From: Desulfuromonas sp. | GTDB lineage: Bacteria > Desulfobacterota > Desulfuromonadia > Desulfuromonadales > Geothermobacteraceae | Length of the DNA: 59,217 nucleotides | Assembly: GCA_002868905.1 (NCBI GenBank) | Contig: PKUA01000033.1 | Coordinates: 1-59,217, forward strand | Direction of reading: 5' to 3' | Part shown: piece by piece, positions 9,281-16,415 of the stretch | Layout: each line of letters begins with the position of its first letter | Numbering within the stretch: the stretch's first letter is position 1 | The notes under the pieces: model-generated | Seen by the model: the letters and a program-made list of their open reading frames with translations, nothing else | Databases searched by the model: none | Told to the model about the DNA's origin: nothing | Translations under genes and position numbers: made by a program

Positions 9281-10648
9281 ATGCCCGGTTCACGCCAAGG
9301 CAAGCCGGACTCCCGCCAGAGCGCGTTTAATATCCTCTGCCGAGTTGAGGAAGGGGGGTATGCAGACCTGCTGCTCGATCACGAATTGAGGCGTTCCGGT
9401 TTGGCTGACCCACGGGATCGAGGCCTTTTGACCGAGCTGGTTTACGGTGTTCTCCGTCAGCGGGGACGGCTTGACTTCGCTTTGGGCCAGGTTGCACGGC
9501 AACCGTTGGCGAAGATCGAAGACAGGGTCGTGCAACTCTTACGTCTCGGTGCCTATCAGTTGCTGCTGCTCGATCGCATTCCCGCTTCGGCGGCGGTCGA
9601 CACCACCGTGCGGTTGGCCAAGGCGAATGGCCTGCAGCGCGCGACGGGTTTCATCAACGGAATTCTGCGCAATCTCGATCGCCGCCGGGAGAATATTCCC
9701 TGGCCCGACCCTGCCCGAAAACCCGATCAGTATTTCGAGCACATGCTCTCTTTGCCGCCCTGGCTGGCCAGGGATTGGCGCACACGCTGGGGGGATGAGG
9801 GAGCTCGTGAATTGGCCGCCAGGTTGTTGGAGCCGGCGCCACTGACGGTGCGGGTCAATACCCTGCGCGGGGGGCGGGGCGAGTTGCTGTCCAGGTTGCA
9901 TGCAGAAGGTCTTGCAGCGGAAGAGTGCTCCTTCGCTCCGGAGGGGGTAAGGGTCACCGGACAGGCCGCCCTGACAGCTCTGGACAACAGCGAATTCCAG
10001 GTTCAGGATGAGGCGAGCATGTTGATAGCACACCTGGTCGGCTGCCGTTCGGGCGAGACGATTCTCGATGCCTGCGCCGCCCCTGGTGGCAAGACCACCC
10101 ACCTCGCTGCTCTTGGTGAAAACCGGGCCACCATTACCGCTCTCGATCTTCATCCCCACCGGCTCAAGTTGCTCCGTGAAGGGGCCGAGCGCCTTGGTTG
10201 TCAGGGGATCACGAGCAAAAGCTGGGATCTGTCCAGCCGACCCGATTTTTTGCCTCCGGCAAGCTTTGATCGGATTCTGGTTGATGCCCCTTGCAGCGGT
10301 CTTGGCGTGCTGCGACGCAATCCTGAGCTCCGCTGGCGACGTCAGCCCAGGGACATCGTAAAGCTGGCCGCGTTGCAGTCGACGATCCTGGGCAACGTCG
10401 CTCATTTGCTCAAGCCCGGCGGTGTGTTGCTCTACAGTGTCTGCACCGTCAGCCGGGAAGAGACCGAAGGGGTCCTCGCCTCTTTTCTCGCGACACATTC
10501 GGATTTTGTTGTTGATGATCTGGCTCAGACCGTCCCTGCGACCTGGCGCCACATGATCGGTATCGATGGGACATTGCAGACCTGGCCAGGCGAGACGATG
10601 CTCGATGGTTTTTTTGCAGCGCGCTTGATGCGCCAAGCCAAGCCGTGA
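9281..10648 (+). CDS. rsmB: 16S rRNA (cytosine-967-C5)-methyltransferase
   Basis: An N-terminal NusB-like RNA-binding domain (residues 1-140) is followed by a SAM-dependent m5C methyltransferase domain. The SAM motif DACAAPGGKTTHL, the catalytic-site DAPCSGLG with the releasing Cys, and YSVCTVSREE with the nucleophilic Cys are all present. Length 455 aa. The start is uncertain: GTG (9278) and ATG (9281) come directly after the T run of the preceding terminator, and no Shine-Dalgarno sequence fits, yet no better start is available. Confidence 0.93.
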   Translation: MPGSRQGKPDSRQSAFNILCRVEEGGYADLLLDHELRRSGLADPRDRGLLTELVYGVLRQRGRLDFALGQVARQPLAKIEDRVVQLLRLGAYQLLLLDRIPASAAVDTTVRLAKANGLQRATGFINGILRNLDRRRENIPWPDPARKPDQYFEHMLSLPPWLARDWRTRWGDEGARELAARLLEPAPLTVRVNTLRGGRGELLSRLHAEGLAAEECSFAPEGVRVTGQAALTALDNSEFQVQDEASMLIAHLVGCRSGETILDACAAPGGKTTHLAALGENRATITALDLHPHRLKLLREGAERLGCQGITSKSWDLSSRPDFLPPASFDRILVDAPCSGLGVLRRNPELRWRRQPRDIVKLAALQSTILGNVAHLLKPGGVLLYSVCTVSREETEGVLASFLATHSDFVVDDLAQTVPATWRHMIGIDGTLQTWPGETMLDGFFAARLMRQAKP

Positions 10649-10743
10649 CCAATTAAACTTCTGTTGTATGTTTCTTTCATGCTAAAAAAGAGCAGTTTGC
10701 AGGGTTTCGCCAAACCGTATGACTGCCTGACGAGGAGACAATA

Positions 10744-11406
10744 ATGGTCAAGATAGCCCCTTCGATTCTGTCGGCCGATTTCGGTCGATTGTCGGAAGAG
10801 ATTCTCGATATTGAACGCGCCGGCGCCGACTACGTCCATGTCGATGTCATGGACGGCCACTTCGTGCCGAATATCACCATCGGCCCACTGGTGGTGGAGG
10901 CGGCCCGTCGGGCGACCCGGCTGCCGCTCGATGTTCACTTGATGATCGAAAATCCGGATCTTTACATCCCCCAGTTTGCCGAGGAGGGCGCGGACATTAT
11001 CACCGTCCACCAGGAAGCGGTACCGCACCTGCATCGCACCGTGCAGTTGATCAAGAGCCTGGGGAAAAAGGCGGGCGTTTCCATTAATCCGGCGACGCCG
11101 GTCCAGACCCTCGACGTGATTCTGGAAGAGATTGACCTGGTTCTGGTCATGAGTGTCAACCCCGGTTTTGGTGGCCAGAGCTTTATCGAGAGTTGCCTGC
11201 CGAAAATCGAAGCGTTGCGGCGGGCCATCGATCAGCGCGGATTGCCGGTCGAACTTGAGGTCGATGGTGGCGTCAAACCTGACAATATTGCCAGGATTGC
11301 CGCGGCGGGGGCCGATGTGTTCGTGGCTGGCAGCGCTGTGTTCAACAGTGATGATTACGCCGCCACCATCCGGCATCTGAAACAACAGGCTGATGGAGCA
11401 TTCTGA
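10744..11406 (+). CDS. rpe: ribulose-phosphate 3-epimerase
   Basis: Interconverts ribulose-5-phosphate and xylulose-5-phosphate. Standard (beta/alpha)8 signatures are visible: APSILSADF near the start, HVDVMDGHFVPN with metal-binding His/Asp, VMSVNPGFGGQ and VDGG. Length 220 aa is exact for the family. ACGAGGAGA precedes the ATG. The next gene starts 14 bases before its stop. Confidence 0.97.
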   Translation: MVKIAPSILSADFGRLSEEILDIERAGADYVHVDVMDGHFVPNITIGPLVVEAARRATRLPLDVHLMIENPDLYIPQFAEEGADIITVHQEAVPHLHRTVQLIKSLGKKAGVSINPATPVQTLDVILEEIDLVLVMSVNPGFGGQSFIESCLPKIEALRRAIDQRGLPVELEVDGGVKPDNIARIAAAGADVFVAGSAVFNSDDYAATIRHLKQQADGAF

Positions 11407-11974
11407 ACTCTTTCCTGATGAGGTCGAGCGGGTTCTTTCAGCCCGGACCTTTCGAACGTTTCCCCTGGACGACCTGCGACCGGCCGCGGTGTTGGTGCCG
11501 CTGCTGGTACGGGAGGGAGAGTGGAGCGTCCTCCTGACCCGACGCACTGAGCATCTCCCTCATCACAAGGGGGAGATTTCCTTTCCCGGGGGTGCGGTTC
11601 ACGCCGAGGATGCCAGTCTTGCCGCAACAGCCTTGCGGGAGAACGAGGAAGAAGTCGGAGTTCCCGTCGAGAAGGTGCAGCTGCTGGGTCGGCTGGATGA
11701 CTTCTATTCGGTTCACGGGTATCATGTCGTTCCGTTTGTCGGGATTTTTCCTCCATCTCCAAGATTCCGCGTCAACCGGGATGAAATTGCCGAACTGATC
11801 GAAGCTCCCTTGGCCGATTGTGCCGAACCGGAGCGTTGGCGCCGGGAAAACTGGCGTCACCGGGGGCGCGTGGAGGAAGTTTTTTTTCTGCAGGTCGCTG
11901 GAAATGAAGTCTGGGGTCTGACGGCGGCTATCCTCCGTCAGTTCATGCAGTGTTGCGGTCTGATTAAAATCTGA
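11393..11974 (+). CDS. NUDIX hydrolase, CoA pyrophosphatase type
   Basis: A 193-aa NUDIX protein. The box (FPGGAVHAEDAS...ALRENEEEVGV, around residues 64-89) has the spacing and the preceding PAAVLVPLL/HKGEISFPGG region typical of the YeaB/NudL coenzyme A diphosphatase group, which cleaves CoA to phosphopantetheine and ADP. The start overlaps rpe by 14 bases, so it is in the same operon. Exact substrate is inferred from family only. Confidence 0.88.
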   Translation: MEHSELFPDEVERVLSARTFRTFPLDDLRPAAVLVPLLVREGEWSVLLTRRTEHLPHHKGEISFPGGAVHAEDASLAATALRENEEEVGVPVEKVQLLGRLDDFYSVHGYHVVPFVGIFPPSPRFRVNRDEIAELIEAPLADCAEPERWRRENWRHRGRVEEVFFLQVAGNEVWGLTAAILRQFMQCCGLIKI

Positions 11975-12054
11975 ATGATTTCAGATTATTGCATTGTCGT
12001 TCCGATCGGATAAACTTCCCGCATGGCAAAGGTTCGGGGCGGAGGTTCAGAATA

Positions 12055-13299
12055 ATGACGGTGTGGCGAGATCTTGGTCTTTTCAGTAAAACCAGTATCA
12101 TTATTGCGCTGGTGCTGGTGGTGTTTTTCTTTGTCGGTGCTGTGGTTGAGTACCGGCAACAGCGTGAATTCATTATCGAGGAGGCGATCGCCAAGGCAGA
12201 GCTGGTCGCGGCCGAGGCAATCAGGTCCCGCGAGTACCTCTCGGCCCAGTTGACGACCGGCAAGGTGGAACTCTCCCTCGACCGCTACGGTCTGATTCCG
12301 GTGGTTGCTTCGCAGCGAATCGGCGAGCAGGTCGGGATCGATCTCGGCTATCGAATCCGGCAGGTTTCCCTGCGCAACCGGAATCCGAAAAATGCGCCCG
12401 ATCCGTTTGAAGAAAAAATTCTGAACCGGTTTATCAGCAACCCCGCCGTGGATGAGGGGTTTGCGATCTCCACGCTCGACAAGGAACAGGTCTTCCGCTA
12501 CCTGAAGCCGTTTCGGGTGGAGGAGAGCTGTCTGGTCTGCCACGGGGTGCCGGACGAAGCGCCCGGGTTCATCAAACAACTCTTTCCGCCGGAGAGTGAC
12601 CGGGCCTACAATTACAAAATCGGCGAAATTATTGGTGCCGCCTCGGTCACTATCCCGATGGAGCGCCTCCAGCAGCGGTTGATTATTAATCTGCGGGATG
12701 ACCTTGTCGCCTTGGGGGCGATGCTCCTGGCGCTGGTTTTTTGCCTCGGCCTGCTAACCAGAGTGACGGTTGTTAACCCCCTCGGACGGTTCAATGCGTC
12801 GATTGAACGGATTATCCGGACCGGGCGGTTCGATCAGAAGCTCCCTCTGCGCGGACGGGATGAAATAGGTCGACTGGTTGCGGCCTTCAATGAAATGCTC
12901 GACCATCTCTCGGAGAAGAGCCGCCATATCGAGGAGTCGGAACAACGCTATCGGGCCTTGACGGAATCGGCGCGTAATCCGATCATTTCTTTCCTTGCCA
13001 ACGGCCAGATCATTCTGTTCAATCGGCAGGCGGAAAAGGTGTTCGGTTACAGTAAGCGGGAAGCCCTGGGTTTGCACATCAGGCAGCTGATCGACCCGGA
13101 CTGCCCGTCGTTGGACGGGAAGGATTTTGACGAGTTCTGGCAGGGGGAGCTTTCCGAACTGTTGAGCGAAACAAGGATGATTTCCTGTCGGAGTCGTGAC
13201 GGTAGCGCCATGCAACTGGAGTTGAGCCTGACTGAAGTCGAGACGGAGGGTGGGGGGTTCTACACGTCGGTCCTGCGGAGGCCGCCGACTGAACGCTGA
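12055..13299 (+). CDS. heme-binding DUF3365 sensor with HAMP and PAS, no output domain
   Basis: A 414-aa membrane protein. An N-terminal helix (residues 14-32) is followed by a periplasmic DUF3365 (Tll0287-like) domain carrying one covalent heme site, C159-L-V-C162-H163, then a second helix (about 222-242), a HAMP linker (VVNPLGRFNASIERI...) and a PAS domain (about 300-410). The chain ends after the PAS, with no kinase, cyclase or methyl-accepting domain. It could signal through a separate partner, or be a truncated chemoreceptor. GGCGGAGG precedes ATG 12055; the frame upstream to 11989 is unlikely to be translated. The following gene is convergent. Confidence 0.85.
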   Translation: MTVWRDLGLFSKTSIIIALVLVVFFFVGAVVEYRQQREFIIEEAIAKAELVAAEAIRSREYLSAQLTTGKVELSLDRYGLIPVVASQRIGEQVGIDLGYRIRQVSLRNRNPKNAPDPFEEKILNRFISNPAVDEGFAISTLDKEQVFRYLKPFRVEESCLVCHGVPDEAPGFIKQLFPPESDRAYNYKIGEIIGAASVTIPMERLQQRLIINLRDDLVALGAMLLALVFCLGLLTRVTVVNPLGRFNASIERIIRTGRFDQKLPLRGRDEIGRLVAAFNEMLDHLSEKSRHIEESEQRYRALTESARNPIISFLANGQIILFNRQAEKVFGYSKREALGLHIRQLIDPDCPSLDGKDFDEFWQGELSELLSETRMISCRSRDGSAMQLELSLTEVETEGGGFYTSVLRRPPTER

Positions 13300-13370
13300 A
13301 TCGCTGATTTGGAACTGTTGCTCAGAGAGGGTCGGCCGTTGCGCCGTAATGTCGCATCGGGAGGCGACGA

Positions 13371-13643
13371 TCAGTCAAGCAGGTTGTAAGGTTTCCTGAG
13401 AAGGGCATTAAGCTTCCCTTCCTCGTCCAGCTTGAACAGTTCATCACAGCCGCCGATCGGTTGGCCATCGATAAAAATTTGCGGAACGGTGACACGACCG
13501 GAGCGTTCGTGCATTTCGTTCTCTCGCTCCGGGTCCTGACTGATCTCGTGTTCGGTGAAGTCGACACCCTTGATGCGGAGCAGGTCCTTGGCCCGCTTGC
13601 AATACGGGCAGTAGTCCTTGGTGTAGATTTCAATCTTCTGCAT
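13371..13643 (-). CDS. grxC: glutaredoxin (GrxC type)
   Basis: A 90-aa dithiol glutaredoxin with active site C12-P-Y-C15, the TVPQIF cis-proline region and GGCDEL near the C-terminus, all typical of GrxC, which reduces disulfides with glutathione or a similar thiol. The ATG at 13643 has GAGGTGG in front; an in-frame GTG at 13652 is less likely. It is a lone minus-strand gene, divergent from the lipoprotein gene that follows. Confidence 0.93.
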   Translation of the reverse strand: MQKIEIYTKDYCPYCKRAKDLLRIKGVDFTEHEISQDPERENEMHERSGRVTVPQIFIDGQPIGGCDELFKLDEEGKLNALLRKPYNLLD

Positions 13644-13726
13644 GGTTGCCACCTCGGCCTAGCATGTGGATGAAAACTCAGTCTAGCTTATTGATCACGA
13701 CTTGCAAGTCTTGGAAAGGGGGCTTC

Positions 13727-14176
13727 GTGAAAAATCGTTGGTTCGTCTGGTTGTTGTTCGCAATCCTCTCTGTTTCTCTGGCCGCTTGCGGCACCCCGAG
13801 AAAATCGGCTTTTTCTCCTCGGGCCAAGTTCGGAGCGACCCATGAGTCTTATCTTAACCTGTTGCGTTGGCGTGAGTTCAGGTCGGCAGCCGTTTACTAT
13901 ACCGAGCCACGCCGGGAAAAATATCTCTCCAAGGTGCAGGACGTCGAGGAGTTTCAGGTGACCGAGGCCGAACTTGTCAAAACCGATTATCTCGAGGAAA
14001 CCAGGGAGATGGATACGGAAGTTGTTGTTAAATACTATCTCCTCTCATCTCCGCGGGTCCGTTCGCTGGAACTGAAGCAACGCTGGGCCTATTTCCCCGG
14101 CAGTGGTTTTGAGTCCGGCCAATGGTTTATTACCACCCCCTTTACCGGATTTCCAGTCGATTCCGACTCTCCCTGA
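13727..14176 (+). CDS. small lipoprotein, unknown function
   Basis: Starts at GTG 13727 with GGAAAGGGGG before it. The 149-aa product has a signal peptide ending in SLAAC, a textbook lipobox. The mature domain (residues 35-145) is rich in Tyr, Arg and Glu with a C-terminal WFITTPF; it resembles small outer-membrane lipoproteins of unknown function common in Geobacter relatives. Unlinked to neighbours. Confidence 0.75.
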   Translation: MKNRWFVWLLFAILSVSLAACGTPRKSAFSPRAKFGATHESYLNLLRWREFRSAAVYYTEPRREKYLSKVQDVEEFQVTEAELVKTDYLEETREMDTEVVVKYYLLSSPRVRSLELKQRWAYFPGSGFESGQWFITTPFTGFPVDSDSP

Positions 14177-14228
14177 TGGGTCGATTTTGCTTGATTCGCC
14201 CTTTTCATCTATGGTAAACAACTGCATA

Positions 14229-14238
14229 CTGTATACAG
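14229..14238. promoter_or_regulatory. palindrome CTGTATACAG upstream of sfrB
   Basis: A perfect 10-bp palindrome inside GCATACTGTATACAGAAT, about 110 bases before the sfrB start. It is a possible operator; the regulator is unknown. Confidence 0.3.
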
Positions 14239-14347
14239 AATTTCGGGAAAGGCCGGCAGCCTGACGCCGCATGTCTTTCCCTTTTTTCAAGCTCATTTCC
14301 TGCCCTTCACACTCCATGGAAGGGCAAAGAAGCGTTGGAGGTCAACG

Positions 14348-16372
14348 TTGTCTCAGGTCGTGTTTTCAAGTTGGGGAAGAGAGGTTGTCGATAATCGGCA
14401 GGGGGGGGACGGCGAAGTCGAAGCTGTGCAGCGCCGCCTTCCGGTGACGTTTGACGGCAACCAACCGATCGCTGCCTTCATGGGTTGGGATGGTGTTGTC
14501 ATCAAGGACCCGTCAATCGATGTGGTTGCGATGGCGGCCGAATATGCCAAGCGGGTTCAGGAAGACTACTGCTGCGCCAAGTGCTCCCCGGGTAAAAAGG
14601 GGACCAAGGTCATGCAAGACGCCCTGGCCCGGATCCTTGCCGGACAGGGTTCTGAACAGGACCTGACCACAATCGAGGGGTTGGCGGATCTTCTGCAGAA
14701 CTGCAAGTGCACCCTCTGTGCGACCTCGGTCATTCCGGTGGTCGATACCATCAAGCATTTTCGCAACGATTACCTTGCCTACATCAGCGGTGAAAACCAG
14801 CCGAAAGGTGAGCATCGCTACACGGTGAAACTGACGGCTCCCTGCCAGTCCAAGTGCCCGGCCCATATTGATATTCCGAGTTATATCGAGGAGATCAAGG
14901 ATCGTAAGTACTCCGAGGCGCTGGCAACCATCCGTGAGAGCATGCCGCTGCCGGCCGTTTGCGGTCGGGTCTGTCCCCACCCGTGCGAATCGGCCTGCCG
15001 TCGCAAGAATGTCGACGACTCGGTCAATATCATGGTCCTCAAGCGGACAGCCTCGGATTACGAGTGGCAACACGCCCTGCAGCCGCCGATGCAACCGAAG
15101 CCGCGCAAGGATAAAACGATTGCCGTGGTCGGTGCCGGTCCGGCAGGCTTAACCTCCGCCTACTATCTCGCTCTGGAAGGTTATCCCGTTACGATCTATG
15201 AGGCCCTGCCTGAGGGGTATGGCGGCGGGATGATCGCCGTTGGCATTCCAGCCTACCGGATGCCGCGTCACATCCTGCAGCGGGATATCGATATCATCAG
15301 CAGCATGGGGGTTGAGATTAAATACGACACCCGAGTCGGGGTCGATATTACCCTGCCGGAGCTGAAAGAGAAATTTGACGCCGTCTTGCTCGCCCCGGGT
15401 GCCCACAAATCGAAGCCGATGGGGGTCGAAGGTGAGGACCAGGGTTACACGGGATTCCTTGCCGGCGGGATAGAGTTTCTGCGTGAAGCGTATCTCGGTC
15501 GTCCGACCGGTATGGGTAAGAAGGTTGTCGTCGTTGGCGGCGGCAACACCGCCATCGACTGTGTCCGGGTTGCCCTGCGCGAGGGGGCCGAGGAATCGAT
15601 CCTGCTATATCGTCGGACCCGAAAGGAGATGCCGGCTGATGAGTGGGAGATCGACGGCGCCGACGAGGAGGGCGTCCGGTTCGAGTTCCTGGTGCTGCCG
15701 ACCAAAATCCTGGTCGATGACAACAACCAGGTGACCGGAGTCGAATGTGTCCGGATGGAGCTCGGCGAACCTGATGATTCGGGGCGCCGGCGTCCGCAAC
15801 CGGTCGAAGGGAGTGAATTCGTCGTCGAGTGCGATACGGTCATTCCGGCGATCGGGCAGGATCCCGACCTCTCCTTCATCCCCGAGGATATGGGGATCGA
15901 AATCACTCGCTGGAAGACCGTGGTGACCAAGACCCTGCCGTTGCAGAACGCCATTGGCCGCGACCTGCAGGACGACATGGGCAACGCCCTGACCCGAACC
16001 CTGGTCACCGACTGTGATGGTGTCTTCGCCAGCGGAGACGCCGAGATCGGACCGTTGACGGTTGTCGCCTGCGTCGGCAACGCCCACCGCGCGGCCAAGG
16101 TCATTCAGCGTTGGCTCGAGGAAGGTGAGGCCTATCTGGACGATGACGATCTGATGGAGGATATCATCTGGAGTCTCGGTGTTTACGATCAGGACGAGAA
16201 GGTTGCATGGCTCGATTCGGTCGAGCGGACGAACCAGGATGAGGTTCACGGTCGCGAGCGGGCCAGTAAAGGGAACTACAGTGAGGTCGAGCTCGGCTTC
16301 AAGGACAGCAAAGCGGTACAGGAGGCTGAGCGTTGCCTGCGTTGTTACCGGGTTGGAATGCTGGCGCTTTAA
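14348..16372 (+). CDS. sfrB: NADPH-dependent Fe(III) reductase beta subunit, GltD-like flavoprotein
   Basis: A 674-aa iron-sulfur flavoprotein. After a Cys-rich N-terminal part (CCAKC near residue 76, NCKCTLC near 118) come the GltD-type cluster motifs (CQSKCP; CGRVCPHPCESAC), an FAD-binding GAGPAGL site and a second nucleotide site GGGNTAID for NAD(P)H. With the NuoG-like next gene this is the arrangement of Geobacter SfrAB, first purified as a soluble Fe(III) reductase and thought in vivo to oxidise NADPH. The start is a TTG at 14348 with GGAGG at the right distance. The alpha/beta naming is from memory. Confidence 0.85.
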   Translation: MSQVVFSSWGREVVDNRQGGDGEVEAVQRRLPVTFDGNQPIAAFMGWDGVVIKDPSIDVVAMAAEYAKRVQEDYCCAKCSPGKKGTKVMQDALARILAGQGSEQDLTTIEGLADLLQNCKCTLCATSVIPVVDTIKHFRNDYLAYISGENQPKGEHRYTVKLTAPCQSKCPAHIDIPSYIEEIKDRKYSEALATIRESMPLPAVCGRVCPHPCESACRRKNVDDSVNIMVLKRTASDYEWQHALQPPMQPKPRKDKTIAVVGAGPAGLTSAYYLALEGYPVTIYEALPEGYGGGMIAVGIPAYRMPRHILQRDIDIISSMGVEIKYDTRVGVDITLPELKEKFDAVLLAPGAHKSKPMGVEGEDQGYTGFLAGGIEFLREAYLGRPTGMGKKVVVVGGGNTAIDCVRVALREGAEESILLYRRTRKEMPADEWEIDGADEEGVRFEFLVLPTKILVDDNNQVTGVECVRMELGEPDDSGRRRPQPVEGSEFVVECDTVIPAIGQDPDLSFIPEDMGIEITRWKTVVTKTLPLQNAIGRDLQDDMGNALTRTLVTDCDGVFASGDAEIGPLTVVACVGNAHRAAKVIQRWLEEGEAYLDDDDLMEDIIWSLGVYDQDEKVAWLDSVERTNQDEVHGRERASKGNYSEVELGFKDSKAVQEAERCLRCYRVGMLAL

Positions 16373-16415
16373 CGACAGTCAATGATTCGAATTTCGCAAC
16401 TGAGGAATTTGCTAT

